Origin: Burkholderia pyrrocinia
GTDB lineage: Bacteria; Pseudomonadota; Gammaproteobacteria; Burkholderiales; Burkholderiaceae
Assembly: GCF_003330765.1 (NCBI RefSeq)
Contig: NZ_CP024904.1
Coordinates: 920,906-984,905 of the forward strand
Direction: 5' to 3'
Length of the DNA: 64,000 nt
Positions within the stretch are counted from its first letter, which is position 1. Every line of letters begins with the position of its first letter. Below the pieces are notes generated by a model. It had not been told where the DNA came from, made no database searches, and was given only the letters and a program-made list of their open reading frames with translations. Both the position numbers and the translations under genes were made by a program. This document shows, in pieces, positions 27,206 through 37,200 of the stretch.

Positions 27206-27760
27206 ATGGGACGACAGCACACGTTGGGAGCCGGAAAACCGGCGGGCGGCATGCAGGCCGACGCATCGCCGGGCCGAGCCGCTTTTGCGGAAACGGTGCG
27301 GGCGGGCATTCGCGGGGGCCTGACGGGGGCTGTGCTGATCTGGGTCTACGAGGCGCTCGTGTGGGTCGGCGCGCAGCACCTGATGCCGCTCGCCGGCATC
27401 CCGCGCAACGCGACGGGGCTCGTGTTCGGCAAGGCCGTGCAGGACGCGCTCGGCATCGGGTCGTACTTCATCGGCACCGCGATTCATTTCGCGTTCGCGC
27501 TGTCGTGGGGCATCGTGTTCGCGGCGATCTGGCCGTGGTTCCGCCGGCGCGGCTTTGAAGCGACGTTCGTCGCGCTGTTCTTCGCGATCGTCGCGTGGAT
27601 CGTGATGCACGCGCTGATCATGATCGCGTCGAGCAACCACCCGAACTACTTCGACCCGAACGTGATCATCGGCGGGTTCATGTCGCACTTTGTCTTTGCC
27701 GTCCCGCTCGCGCTGGTCGTCAAGCGCAGCCTCGCGCCGCAGCCATACGGCCGCGCATAG
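27206..27760 (+). CDS. Membrane protein of unknown function at the head of the gallate cluster
   Basis: A 184-residue protein with four hydrophobic segments (GGLTGAVLIWVYEALVWV, FAFALSWGIVFAAIWPW, FFAIVAWIVMHALIMIA and FVFAVPLALVV). GAGG precedes the ATG by 7 bases; an upstream extension to 27140 is not supported by a ribosome site. It lies 98 bases before the gallate dioxygenase gene and may be co-regulated. I recognise no family. Confidence 0.65.
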   Translation: MGRQHTLGAGKPAGGMQADASPGRAAFAETVRAGIRGGLTGAVLIWVYEALVWVGAQHLMPLAGIPRNATGLVFGKAVQDALGIGSYFIGTAIHFAFALSWGIVFAAIWPWFRRRGFEATFVALFFAIVAWIVMHALIMIASSNHPNYFDPNVIIGGFMSHFVFAVPLALVVKRSLAPQPYGRA

Positions 27761-27858
27761 ATAGCGCATAGGCAGCGGGCGCGGCGCACACGCATTCATT
27801 CTGTCACGGACGGCCGGGCGGGCCGGACCGCATTCGAGCATCACGAAGGAGCATTGGC

Positions 27859-29163
27859 ATGGCACGGATTATCGGAGGCATCGCGGCCTCCCACACGCCC
27901 ACGATCGGGTTCGCGTTCGACAAGAACAAGCGCGACGACCCGGTATGGGCGCCGATCTTCGAGAACTTCGCGCCGCTAGCCGCGTGGCTCGCCGACAAGC
28001 GCCCCGACGTGCTGCTGTTCATCTACAACGACCATGTCACGTCGTTCTTCTTCGATCACTACTCGGCGTTCGCGCTTGGCGTCGGGCCGCAGTGGCATCC
28101 GGCCGACGAGGGCGGCGGCGCGCGCGACTTGCCGCCGATCGCCGGTCATCCGGCGTTCGCCGCGCATGTCGGCCAGTCGCTGATGGCCGACGAGTTCGAC
28201 ATGTCGTTCTTCCAGAACAAGCCGCTCGATCACGGCTGCTTCTCGCCGTTGTCGGTGCTGTGCCCGCACCGGCCCGACTGGCCGGTCCGGCTCGTGCCGC
28301 TGCAGATGGGCGTGCTGCAGTTGCCGGTGCCGTCCGCGCGCCGTTTCTACCGGCTCGGGCAGGCGCTGCGCCGCGCGATCGAAAGCTACCCGGAGGATTT
28401 GCGCGTCGCGATCGTCGCGACGGGCGGGTTGTCGCACCAGGTGCACGGCGAGCGCTCGGGCTTCAACCACCCCGAATGGGACGAACGCTTTCTCGACCTG
28501 CTCGAACGCGATCCCGAACGCCTTGCCGGCATGCCGCTCGCCGAATATGCGACGCTCGGCGGCTATGAAGGAGCCGAGGTCGTGATGTGGCTCACGATGC
28601 GCGGCGCCTTGCCGGCCGGCGTCGTCTGCCGGCATCGCAGCTACTATCTGCCGTCGATGACGGGCATCGCGACGGCCGTGTACGAGCCGGCCGACATCGA
28701 CATCGACACGGCGGCGGCCGAACGGCACCGGCAGCGGATGGCGGCCGAGCTTGCCGGCGTCGAGCAGTTGCCGGGCACCTATCCGTTCACGATCGCGAAG
28801 GCCGTCGACGCGTACCGGATCAACGACTATCTGCACCGGATGATCGAACCCGCGCATCGCGCGCAGTTCCTGAGCGATCCGGAAGCGAGTTTCGACGCGG
28901 CCGGCCTCGGCGAGCAGGAGCGCGACCTGATCCGCCGGCGCGACTGGCTGGGCCTGCTGCGCTACGGCGTGATTTTCTTCCTGCTGGAAAAGCTCGGCGC
29001 GGTGACAGGCGTATCGAACCTGCACATCTACGCGGCGATGCGCGGCGAATCGCTGGAGGAGTTCCAGCGGACGAGAAACGCGCCCGGCGCGCTGTATTCC
29101 GTCGCGGGCAAGAGCGCGGGGCCGCTTGGCTGGGATGGTGCGGAGAAGAAAGAAAACACCTGA
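27859..29163 (+). CDS. galA: Gallate dioxygenase
   Basis: A 434-residue extradiol dioxygenase of the LigB type with a LigA-like C-terminal part fused on one chain, as in gallate dioxygenases GalA and DesB (about 420 residues). The N-terminal iron-ligand region is ASHTPTIGF, with YNDHVTSFFFDH further on and GGLSHQVHGE near the catalytic His. It uses Fe(II) and oxygen to cleave gallate to 4-oxalomesaconate. The next genes encode the transporter and two lower-pathway enzymes, which supports the gallate call over protocatechuate. An AAGGAG site precedes the ATG. Confidence 0.85.
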   Translation: MARIIGGIAASHTPTIGFAFDKNKRDDPVWAPIFENFAPLAAWLADKRPDVLLFIYNDHVTSFFFDHYSAFALGVGPQWHPADEGGGARDLPPIAGHPAFAAHVGQSLMADEFDMSFFQNKPLDHGCFSPLSVLCPHRPDWPVRLVPLQMGVLQLPVPSARRFYRLGQALRRAIESYPEDLRVAIVATGGLSHQVHGERSGFNHPEWDERFLDLLERDPERLAGMPLAEYATLGGYEGAEVVMWLTMRGALPAGVVCRHRSYYLPSMTGIATAVYEPADIDIDTAAAERHRQRMAAELAGVEQLPGTYPFTIAKAVDAYRINDYLHRMIEPAHRAQFLSDPEASFDAAGLGEQERDLIRRRDWLGLLRYGVIFFLLEKLGAVTGVSNLHIYAAMRGESLEEFQRTRNAPGALYSVAGKSAGPLGWDGAEKKENT

Positions 29164-29289
29164 AGGATGACGATCGCGCGAACGGCATCGCGCGCGGTCA
29201 TACCCGCCGGTTCAGCGGGATATCAAACCATATAAATAGGATGACGAATCGATGTGAAGGTTCGTCGCCGTGGAGACTGGAGATAGACG

Positions 29290-30639
29290 ATGGGAAGCGG
29301 AAAGACAATCGACATCAAGTCGTTCATCGACGACCGGCCGGTGACGCGCTACCAGTGGCTGCTGGTCGTACTGTGCTGCCTCGTCGTGATCGCCGACGGG
29401 ATGGACGTCGCGATCATGGGTTTCGTCGCGCCGTCGATCATCCATGACTGGGCGATCTCGCGGCCCGAGTTCGGCCTCGTGATGAGCGCGGCGCCGATCG
29501 GCCTCGTGATCGGCGCGCTGGTGGCCGGCCCGAGCGCGGACCGGTTCGGGCGCAAGCGCGTGCTGATCGCGTCGGTATTCCTGTTCGGCGTGTTCACGAT
29601 CGTGACCGCCCAGGCGCACTCGCCGTTCGAGATGGCGATGCTGCGGCTGCTGACGGGCATCGGCCTCGGCGCGGCGATGCCGAACACGACAACGCTGCTG
29701 TCGGAATACGCGCCGAAGCGGAAGCGCGCGCTGATGATCACCGTGATGTTCACGGGCTTCAACCTCGGTTCGGCGCTGATCGGCTTCGTCGCCGGTTGGC
29801 TGATTCCGGTGCACGGCTGGCGCGCGGTGCTGCTGTTCGGCGGCGCGTTGCCGCTGCTGCTGATTCCGCTGCAGCTGTGGCTGCTGCCCGAATCGGCACG
29901 GCTGCTGGCCGTGCGCGGCGCACCGTCGCAGCGCATCGCCGCGTTGCTGAACCGCGTGTGCGGCGGGCAGTTCAGCGGCAACGAGACGTTCGTGTCGAAC
30001 GAGCCGCCGCTGCCGACGCGCAAGCCGATCGGCGTGCTGTTCTCGCAAGGCTACGGGTTCGTCACCGCGTCGCTGTGGATCACGTATTTCATGGGCCTGC
30101 TCGTGATCTACCTGCTGACGGGCTGGCTGCCGACGCTGATCAAGGACGCGGGCCTGTCGGTCAGCACGGCCGCGAATGTAACCGCGATGTTCCAGATCGG
30201 CGGCACGATCGGCGCGATCGGCGTCGGCTGGTTGATGGACAAGGTGCGGCCGGCGCCCGTGATCGGCGTCGCGTATCTGGGCGGCGGGCTGTGCGTGGCC
30301 GTGCTCGCGTGGGCCGGTGCGCTGTCGTCGTCGCTCGCGCTGCTGGTGTTCGCGGCCGGCTTCTGCATGAGCGGTGCGCAGACGGGGCTGAACGCGTATG
30401 CGCCGGGACGCTACCCGACCGTCGCGCGGGCGACCGGCGTGAGCTGGATGCTCGGAATGGGGCGCTTCGGCAGCATCTTCGGCTCGGCGATCGGCGGCGC
30501 GCTGCTCGGGCTCGGCTGGAAGTTCGACGCGATCCTGTCGATGCTCGCGGTGCCGGCCACGCTGGCCGCGATCGCGATCATGACGTCGCAGCGCGCGCCC
30601 GCACCCGAACCGCAGGAACTGGAAAGCCCGGCGCACTGA
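29290..30639 (+). CDS. MFS transporter for aromatic acids (PcaK/GalT-like)
   Basis: A 449-residue transporter with 12 membrane segments. Helix 1 carries DGMDVAIMGFVAPSI, the D-G-x-D signature of the aromatic acid:H+ symporter family (PcaK, GalT), and the DRFGRKRVL loop follows. GGAGATAGACG precedes the ATG. It lies between gallate dioxygenase and the hydratase, so gallate is the likely substrate. Confidence 0.85.
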   Translation: MGSGKTIDIKSFIDDRPVTRYQWLLVVLCCLVVIADGMDVAIMGFVAPSIIHDWAISRPEFGLVMSAAPIGLVIGALVAGPSADRFGRKRVLIASVFLFGVFTIVTAQAHSPFEMAMLRLLTGIGLGAAMPNTTTLLSEYAPKRKRALMITVMFTGFNLGSALIGFVAGWLIPVHGWRAVLLFGGALPLLLIPLQLWLLPESARLLAVRGAPSQRIAALLNRVCGGQFSGNETFVSNEPPLPTRKPIGVLFSQGYGFVTASLWITYFMGLLVIYLLTGWLPTLIKDAGLSVSTAANVTAMFQIGGTIGAIGVGWLMDKVRPAPVIGVAYLGGGLCVAVLAWAGALSSSLALLVFAAGFCMSGAQTGLNAYAPGRYPTVARATGVSWMLGMGRFGSIFGSAIGGALLGLGWKFDAILSMLAVPATLAAIAIMTSQRAPAPEPQELESPAH

Positions 30640-30707
30640 CCGGGCCGCGCAGAAGCAGCGCGGCTTTCGGCAGGCGGCCGGACACGTCATCACACGCAGG
30701 AGCATGC

Positions 30708-31733
30708 ATGATCATCGATATTCACGGCCACTACACCACCGCGCCGAAGGCGCTGGAAGCGTGGCGCAATCGCCAGGTCGCGGCGATCAACAGCCCGTCG
30801 GAGCGGCCGAAGGTCTCCGAGCTGAACATCGGCGACGACGAACTGCGCGAATCGATCGAGCTCAACCAGCTCCGGCTGATGCGCGAGCGCGGCCTCGACC
30901 TGACGATCTTCAGCCCGCGCGCGAGCTTCATGGCGCATCACATCGGCGATTTCGCGGTGTCGAGCACGTGGGCGGCCGTGTGCAACGAGCTGTGCTATCG
31001 GGTTCACCGGCTGTTTCCCGATCACTTCGTGCCGGCCGCGATGCTGCCGCAAAGCCCGGGCGTCGATATCGAGACCTGCATTCCGGAGCTCGTCCGGTGC
31101 GTCGAGGAATACGGCAACGTCGCACTCAACCTGAATCTCGATCCGTCCGGCGGCCACTGGACGAGCCCGCCGCTGTCGGACCGCTATTGGTATCCGGTCT
31201 ACGAGAAGATGGTCGAGTACGACATTCCCGCGATGATCCACGTGAGCACGAGTTGCAACGCGTGCTTCCATACGACGGGCGCGCACTACCTGAACGCCGA
31301 TACGACGGCCTTCATGCAGTGCCTGACTTCCGACCTGTTTCGTGACTTCCCGACGCTGCGCTTCGTGATTCCGCACGGCGGCGGCGCGGTGCCGTATCAC
31401 TGGGGACGTTTTCGCGGGCTCGCGCAGGAGCTGAAGAAGCCGTTGCTGAAGGACCATCTGCTGAACAACGTGTTCTTCGATACGTGCGTGTATCACCAGC
31501 CCGGCATCGACCTGCTGACCGAGGTGATCCCGGTCGACAACATCCTGTTTGCGAGCGAGATGATCGGCGCGGTGCGCGGGATCGATCCCGAGACCGGCTA
31601 CTACTACGACGACACGAAGCGCTATATCGAAGCGTCGTCGCTCGATGCGCACGCGCGGCACAAGATCTACGAAGGCAATGCGCGACGCGTGTATCCGCGT
31701 CTGGACGCGCAACTGAAAGCGAAGGGGCAGTGA
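30708..31733 (+). CDS. ligJ: 4-oxalomesaconate hydratase (amidohydrolase type)
   Basis: A 341-residue amidohydrolase-superfamily protein. The metal site begins with H6-G-H8 in DIHGHYT; other ligand regions are PAMIHVS and [14 protein letters not shown]. This matches LigJ of the protocatechuate 4,5-cleavage and gallate pathways, which adds water to 4-oxalomesaconate to give 4-carboxy-4-hydroxy-2-oxoadipate. The LigK gene follows 2 bases after its stop. This LigJ-type enzyme is unrelated to the LmbE-like GalB used by Pseudomonas putida. Confidence 0.87.
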   Translation: MIIDIHGHYTTAPKALEAWRNRQVAAINSPSERPKVSELNIGDDELRESIELNQLRLMRERGLDLTIFSPRASFMAHHIGDFAVSSTWAAVCNELCYRVHRLFPDHFVPAAMLPQSPGVDIETCIPELVRCVEEYGNVALNLNLDPSGGHWTSPPLSDRYWYPVYEKMVEYDIPAMIHVSTSCNACFHTTGAHYLNADTTAFMQCLTSDLFRDFPTLRFVIPHGGGAVPYHWGRFRGLAQELKKPLLKDHLLNNVFFDTCVYHQPGIDLLTEVIPVDNILFASEMIGAVRGIDPETGYYYDDTKRYIEASSLDAHARHKIYEGNARRVYPRLDAQLKAKGQ

Positions 31734-31735
31734 TC

Positions 31736-32419
31736 ATGAATGAACTCGGCGTGGTTTACCGCACGATCCGCCGCGCGGACCCGGACGTCGCGGCGCGGCT
31801 CGGTGCGCTCGGCTCGGCGACGGTGCACGAGGCGATGGGCCGCACGGGCCTGCTCAAGCCGTACATGCGGCCGATCTATCCGCGCGCGTTGGCGTCCGGC
31901 ACGGCCGTCACCGTGCTGCTGCATCCAGGCGACAACTGGATGATGCACGTCGCGGCCGAGCAGATCCGGCCGGGCGACGTGGTCGTCGCGGCGATTACCG
32001 CGGACTGTACCGACGGCTATTTCGGCGATCTGCTCGCGACGAGCTTCAAGGCGCGCGGCGCGCATGCACTGATCATCGATGCGGGCGTGCGCGACGTCGC
32101 GGTGCTCGATGCGATGCAGTTCCCGGTCTGGAGCAAGGCGATCTCGGCGAAAGGCACGATCAAGGCGACGCTCGGCTCGGTGAACGTGCCGGTCGTGTGC
32201 GCGGGCGCGCTCGTCAATCCCGGCGACGTGATCGTCGCGGACGACGACGGCGTGGTCGCGGTGCCGGCCGCGCGCGCGGCCGACGTGCTCGACAAGGCGA
32301 TCGCGCGCGAAACGAACGAAGCCGCGAAGCGCGCGAAGCTCGCGTCGGGCGTGCTGGGTCTCGACATGTACGACATGCGCGAGCCGCTGCGCCAGGCTGG
32401 CCTGCGCTACATCGACTGA
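31736..32419 (+). CDS. ligK: 4-carboxy-4-hydroxy-2-oxoadipate aldolase
   Basis: A 227-residue RraA-fold class II aldolase. The metal and substrate loop is [12 protein letters not shown], followed by IIDAGVRDV, which supplies the R-D pair of HMG/CHA aldolases. It cleaves 4-carboxy-4-hydroxy-2-oxoadipate to pyruvate and oxaloacetate, ending the gallate route in central metabolism, and usually also decarboxylates oxaloacetate. It is tightly packed between ligJ and the ModA-like gene. Confidence 0.88.
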   Translation: MNELGVVYRTIRRADPDVAARLGALGSATVHEAMGRTGLLKPYMRPIYPRALASGTAVTVLLHPGDNWMMHVAAEQIRPGDVVVAAITADCTDGYFGDLLATSFKARGAHALIIDAGVRDVAVLDAMQFPVWSKAISAKGTIKATLGSVNVPVVCAGALVNPGDVIVADDDGVVAVPAARAADVLDKAIARETNEAAKRAKLASGVLGLDMYDMREPLRQAGLRYID

Positions 32420-32433
32420 TGCGGGGGGCGACG

Positions 32434-33141
32434 ATGGTGCAGACCATCCACGCGGCGGCTGCCGTTACCGGAATTTCGTCGATGGCGACGCGGCCGGTGC
32501 TGGCACGACTGGCCGCTGCGTATGCGGACGAAACGGGATGTCGCGTATCGGTCACGTCGGTCGGCGGTGTCGACGCGGCGCGGCGTGTGCAGGCCGGCGA
32601 GCCGTTCGATTTCGTGGTGCTCGCGTCGGATGCGATCGAGCGGCTCGCGGCCGATGGCCATGTCGACGGGGGCAGCCGCGTGGCGGTCGCGTGCTCGGGT
32701 ATGGCGGTCGCGGTGGCGGCGGGCGCGGCGCGGCCGGATATCGGCACCGAAACCGCTCTTCGCGACGCGATCCTGCAGGCAGGGCGGATCGGCTATTCGA
32801 CGGGGCCGAGCGGTACGCACCTGCATCGCCTGTTCGCGTACTGGGGCATCGCGGACGCGATCGCGCCGCATGTTGTCCAGGCGCCGCCGGGCGTGCCGGT
32901 CGGTACGCTGATCGCCTCCGGCGAGGTCGATCTCGGTTTTCAGCAGTTGAGCGAGCTGATGCATGTGCCGGGCATCGAAGTCGTCGGTGTGCTGCCTGAG
33001 GCGGTTCAGGCCGTCACGGTGTTCGCCGCCGCGGTGTGCCGTACGGCGCACGATCGCGCTGCCGCCGCGTCGTTTCTCGCATATCTGGCGTCGCCGCAGG
33101 CCGATCGCGTCAAGCGCGACTGCGGGATGGAACCGGCGTAA
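32434..33141 (+). CDS. ModA-like substrate-binding-fold protein without signal peptide
   Basis: A 235-residue protein with the type II periplasmic-binding fold of molybdate-binding ModA: SVGGVDAARRVQAGEPFDFVVLASDAIE, then GYSTGPSGTHLHRLF and GEVDLGFQQLSELMHV. It has no signal peptide, starting MVQTIHAAAAVTG, and no ABC permease or ATPase is nearby. I use the ATG at 32434 with GGGGGG upstream; an ATG at 32419 overlaps the ligK stop. Its place at the end of the gallate operon suggests a cytoplasmic pathway role rather than metal uptake. Confidence 0.75.
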   Translation: MVQTIHAAAAVTGISSMATRPVLARLAAAYADETGCRVSVTSVGGVDAARRVQAGEPFDFVVLASDAIERLAADGHVDGGSRVAVACSGMAVAVAAGAARPDIGTETALRDAILQAGRIGYSTGPSGTHLHRLFAYWGIADAIAPHVVQAPPGVPVGTLIASGEVDLGFQQLSELMHVPGIEVVGVLPEAVQAVTVFAAAVCRTAHDRAAAASFLAYLASPQADRVKRDCGMEPA

Positions 33142-33367
33142 GGCCGGATGACAGGGTAGCCGCAGTGTCGCACCGGAATCGATAAACGAATCAGATAGGA
33201 ATCGGCATTCTTCGCAACGCTTGCATGAAATGAGCTTAGTTATGCTGAGTAAGAAGTGGAGAAAGGGACGATGTCATTTTCTCGATGTATCGCAGGATCT
33301 TCGTGAAGTCGCCGCCGCTTCTCTTAAGGAAGATGCGGCATGCCAACCAGAACGACAGGAGACAGAA

Positions 33368-35179
33368 ATGCAGACGAACTGCAGGGCAGGGTGGAGCGTG
33401 CGCGTATGGCATTGCGCGGCAGGTGTCAGGCGCGATGCGCTGATCCGGATGCTGGCGATTGGCGTTGCGTGGTTGTGTATGGCAATGGCCGGCTGGCCGG
33501 GCACGGCGAGTGCCGCGACTGCAACCGGCGGCCTCGCGAACCTTCCGGCGGTGATGCCCGCGATGTCGTGCCCGGCTGTCGCGGCGCTCGACCTGAGCGG
33601 CGTGACCGACGGCACCGTCACGATCACGTCGGCGGTGCTGCTGCCCGCCGGCACGGTCGTCGGCAACAACACGCTGCCGGCGCCCATGTGCGACGTGAAA
33701 GGCACGATCGGCCCCGGCGCGTCGCTGTTCGAACTGCAACTGCCGACCCAGGGCTGGACGCAACGCTATCTGCAAACGGGCTGCGGCGGACTGTGCGGCA
33801 ACCTGTCGGTCAATGCACCGATGGCGTCGACCTGCGTGCCGGTGACGAACGGGACGATCGCAATGGCCGCGACCGACATGGGCCACGAAGGCGGCAACGA
33901 CGGCGCGTGGGCGCTCGACCCGAAGGCGAAGCTCGACTTCGCGTATCGCGCCGAGCATGTCACCGCGCAGGTGGCCAAGGCGATCATCGGCAAGTTCTAT
34001 GCGCGGCCCGCGCGCTATGCGTACTTCGATGGCTGCTCGGACGGCGGCCGCGAAGCGCTGATGGAAGCGCAGCGCTTCCCCGACGATTTCGACGGCATCG
34101 CGGCCGGCGCGCCCGCGAACGACCTGATCGTGCAGAACACGTTCCATCACGCATGGCCGGCCGCGGTCAACACGGATCCGAAGACGGGCAACGCGATCCT
34201 GCTCGCCGGCAAGCTGCCGATGCTGCATGCAGCAGTGCTGAAGGCGTGCGACAGGCTCGATGGCGTCGTGGACGGCGTGATCGACAACCCGCGCGCCTGC
34301 CGGTTCGACCCCGCGACGCTGGTGTGCGCGGCAGGGCAATCGACCGCGACGTGCCTGACGCCGCAGGAAGCCGACGTCGTGCGTCGGATTCACGACGGTG
34401 CGACAGCCGCGAACGGCATGCGTCTCGAACCGCTCGTGTCGCGCGAATGGGGCTCGGAGCTGAACTGGAGCCTGTTCGTGCCGGCGACCGCCACGACGCC
34501 GAGCGGCACGATCAGCTTCGTGCTGCCGTTCCTGCGCTATCTCGACTACTACAACGCGTCGTATCCGTCCGCGACGATCGGCGACCTGAAGTTCACGCTC
34601 GACGCGTTCGTGAAGACCGTGCCGGTGTCGAACTACCTGGCCGCGACCGATCCGGACCTCGGCCGCTTCGCCGGCCGCGGCAGCAAGCTGCTGATGTGGC
34701 ACGGGCTGGAGGATCAGCACATCTCGCCGCGTTCGAGCATCGCGTATTACGAAGCGATGAAGAAGACCATGGGCGACGCGCAGGTCGACCGCTTCGCGCG
34801 TTTCTATCTGTTCCCGGGCGTCGCGCACTGCGGCGGCGGGCAGGGGCCGAACGTGTTCGACATCCTCACGCCGCTGATGGCATGGACCGAGACCGGCGCG
34901 ACGCCCGGCCGGATCGTCGCATCGATCGTCGATGCGAACGGCAACACGACACGCACGCGCCCGGTGTTTCCGTACCCGGCCACCGCGCGCTACACGGGCA
35001 GCGGCAGCACCGACGACGCGGCCAGTTTCGTTGCCGATATGCCGAAGGCCGACCCGTATGTCGACCTGCACTGGGCCGGTGAATGGCTGTACTCGCCGGG
35101 CTACGAGGCGCAGTGCCAGGTCAAGGGCTCGCAACTCGTCTGCACGGGCGGCAACGGCTGGCGTGCGTATCGCCCCTGA
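33368..35179 (+). CDS. Secreted tannase / feruloyl esterase family protein
   Basis: A 603-residue exported esterase. After a long basic region, a hydrophobic segment (LAIGVAWLCMAMAGWPGTASA) gives a signal peptide. The tannase CS-D-HC triad is complete: C223-S224 in GCSDGG, D449 in HGLEDQH and H487-C488 in GVAHCGGG; the two cysteines should form the disulfide that joins Ser and His. It would hydrolyse gallate esters (tannins) or hydroxycinnamate esters outside the inner membrane, feeding the gallate operon just upstream. GGAGACAG precedes the ATG. Confidence 0.9.
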   Translation: MQTNCRAGWSVRVWHCAAGVRRDALIRMLAIGVAWLCMAMAGWPGTASAATATGGLANLPAVMPAMSCPAVAALDLSGVTDGTVTITSAVLLPAGTVVGNNTLPAPMCDVKGTIGPGASLFELQLPTQGWTQRYLQTGCGGLCGNLSVNAPMASTCVPVTNGTIAMAATDMGHEGGNDGAWALDPKAKLDFAYRAEHVTAQVAKAIIGKFYARPARYAYFDGCSDGGREALMEAQRFPDDFDGIAAGAPANDLIVQNTFHHAWPAAVNTDPKTGNAILLAGKLPMLHAAVLKACDRLDGVVDGVIDNPRACRFDPATLVCAAGQSTATCLTPQEADVVRRIHDGATAANGMRLEPLVSREWGSELNWSLFVPATATTPSGTISFVLPFLRYLDYYNASYPSATIGDLKFTLDAFVKTVPVSNYLAATDPDLGRFAGRGSKLLMWHGLEDQHISPRSSIAYYEAMKKTMGDAQVDRFARFYLFPGVAHCGGGQGPNVFDILTPLMAWTETGATPGRIVASIVDANGNTTRTRPVFPYPATARYTGSGSTDDAASFVADMPKADPYVDLHWAGEWLYSPGYEAQCQVKGSQLVCTGGNGWRAYRP

Positions 35180-35242
35180 CCGGACGGCAAACCGCCATCA
35201 CAACAACCCACGACTTAACCAGGCAAGGAAGGAGACGGATCG

Positions 35243-36460
35243 ATGAAGAAGCAGGCATGGCGGGTGGTGCTGACATCCGGCGTCGCGATGGCGGTGGTCG
35301 CACCGGTGTTCGCGCAGAGCAGCGTCACGCTGTACGGCATCGTCGACAACGGCATCGGCTACCAGAGCAACGCGACGACGGTCGGCTCGACGAGCGGCGG
35401 GAAGTCGGTCGTCAGGATGAACCAGGGCGTCTGGGCCGGCAGCCGTTTCGGGCTGAAGGGCAGCGAGGATCTCGGCGGCGGCACGAAGGCGATTTTCACG
35501 CTCGAGTCGGGCTTCAATTCGGCGACCGGCGCCGCGCAGTACACCGATGCGATCTTCGGGCGGCAGGCATGGGTCGGGCTGACGCATGCCACCTACGGCA
35601 CGCTGACCGCGGGCCGGCAATATGCGTCGTACTACCAGACGATGTCGCCGTTCAGCCCGACCACGTGGATCACCGGCTACTACGGTGCGCACCCGGGCGA
35701 CGTCGACGGGCTCGACACGATCTACCGTGCAAACAACACGATCGAGTACACGTCGCCGAAATGGTACGGCGTGACGCTGAGCGGGTCCTACTCGCTCGGC
35801 GGCGTGGCCGGCAGCACGAACGCAGGTTCGACGTGGGCGACCGGCATCCAGTACGCGGCCGGCCCGCTCGGTGTCGGCGTCGCGTTCGAGCGCGTGAACA
35901 ACGCGAATACGGCCGGCGGTGCATGGGGCGCGAATTCGACGACGTCGAACGGAGGCGCGCAGATTGGCGTATCGGCGGTTACGAACGGCTACCAGACCGC
36001 GAAGGCGCAGCAGCGGTTCGCGGTGGGTCTCGGCTACCGGTTCAGCGATGCCTGGGACGCGACGGCCACGTACACCAACACCGAATACATTCCGGGTGCG
36101 GCGTCGAAGTTCTTCAATACGGCAACCTTCAACACGGCCGGCGCCGTGCTGCACTGGAAGCCGTCGGCAGTCTGGGATTTCGGCGCGGGCTATGCGTACA
36201 CGCGTGCGACGGAGTCGAACGGCATCACCGACAGCGCGCAGTATCACCAGTTCAACCTGTCGCAGTACTACTCGTTGTCGAAGCGCACGGGACTATACCT
36301 GCTCGAAGCGTATCAGCATGCGAAGGGAAAGACGCTCGGCACGAGCGGCGCGGGCAGCATCGTCGACGCGACCGCGACGCTGGGCGACGGGTTCAACACG
36401 GTGCCGTCGTCGACCGGCAACCAGTTCGCATTCGGCGCCGGGATCATTCACCGGTTCTGA
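35243..36460 (+). CDS. General porin (OmpC-like, Burkholderiales type)
   Basis: A 405-residue outer-membrane porin. It has a signal peptide (MKKQAWRVVLTSGVAM, cleavage at FAQ-SS), then the typical first strand SSVTLYGIVDNGIGYQSN. The L3-loop region is rich in aromatic residues (YYQTMSPFSPTTW), and the chain ends in the outer-membrane insertion signal IHRF. It lies 63 bases after the tannase gene and probably admits its aromatic products. Confidence 0.92.
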   Translation: MKKQAWRVVLTSGVAMAVVAPVFAQSSVTLYGIVDNGIGYQSNATTVGSTSGGKSVVRMNQGVWAGSRFGLKGSEDLGGGTKAIFTLESGFNSATGAAQYTDAIFGRQAWVGLTHATYGTLTAGRQYASYYQTMSPFSPTTWITGYYGAHPGDVDGLDTIYRANNTIEYTSPKWYGVTLSGSYSLGGVAGSTNAGSTWATGIQYAAGPLGVGVAFERVNNANTAGGAWGANSTTSNGGAQIGVSAVTNGYQTAKAQQRFAVGLGYRFSDAWDATATYTNTEYIPGAASKFFNTATFNTAGAVLHWKPSAVWDFGAGYAYTRATESNGITDSAQYHQFNLSQYYSLSKRTGLYLLEAYQHAKGKTLGTSGAGSIVDATATLGDGFNTVPSSTGNQFAFGAGIIHRF

Positions 36461-36816
36461 TGCGGGCGTGACCGGGCATGCGCCTCCGGCCTGGACAGCC
36501 GGAGGCGCGGCGTTGCGGTTCGGCGCGTCCTTCGGGATCGCCATCATGTCGAACCGCAGCGTCGAAGCCGTATGGCAGGCGCGCCCGGGGAGGCGGCGTT
36601 GAAGCGGATCAAGGGGTCCGTACAAGCCGGCAGGGTTGGGGCGCGACAGGTGCCGGAGCGGATGGCCGGGCGCCGTGAAGTGGAAGATACTTGGCCTATC
36701 CGGCCGACCCGCGAGTTGGGGTGTCGGCCGATCATCGACCCGGCTGCACGATCGCGGGCCATCAGCCGACGTGATGCCGCGGGTCCGATCCGCGGCCGCG
36801 GAAAACGGAGATCACC
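36461..36816. other. Intergenic region after the porin gene
   Basis: 356 bases. An 11-base-pair hairpin (GCGCCTCCGGC with its complement, 7-base loop) at 36480-36508 follows the porin stop but lacks a T-run; it is the likely transcription end for the tannase-porin unit. Beyond it I see no gene. Confidence 0.5.
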
Positions 36817-37200
36817 ATGCACAAGCTGTTGCCGATGACGATTGCATTACTTGCCGGATGCGGCATCAGTGCGGGATCGCTCCACGCTGCCGGTAGCATG
36901 GATGCGCTGCCCTGCAGCGCGGCGAATACGGCGAACGCGGTGGATCAGGGCGGGAACGCCGCGATGCCGGGCACGTCGGTCCGCAGCTTTTCGACCGGCG
37001 GTTGCTCGGGCGCGGTGCTGCAGGGCGAACGGGCCACGGCGACGGTCAACGGCGACAAGGTCGAACTGCGGGACGGCACCGTCTATGTGAACGGCCGGTC
37101 GTACGGCGCCGTCACGCCCGCGCAGACGGTCGAATATGAGGCCGCGCATGACAGGCGCACGTTGAAAGTTGACGGAAAGGTTCGCGAGCCGCTGCGCTGA
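36817..37200 (+). CDS. Small exported protein of unknown function
   Basis: A 127-residue protein with a signal peptide (MHKLLPMTIALLAGCGISAG, cleavage near LHA-AG). LAGC in the peptide could also be a lipobox. The mature part has two cysteines and a short NGDKVELRDGTVYVNGRSYG repeat-like segment predicted as beta-strands. No family is recognised. Its last 118 bases overlap the 3' end of the convergent DUF169 gene, so one of the two 3' ends may be wrong. Confidence 0.6.
   Translation: MHKLLPMTIALLAGCGISAGSLHAAGSMDALPCSAANTANAVDQGGNAAMPGTSVRSFSTGGCSGAVLQGERATATVNGDKVELRDGTVYVNGRSYGAVTPAQTVEYEAAHDRRTLKVDGKVREPLR

Noticed and set aside
32434..33141. A molybdate ABC transporter
   Set aside because: The protein has no signal peptide, and no permease or ATPase gene is nearby.
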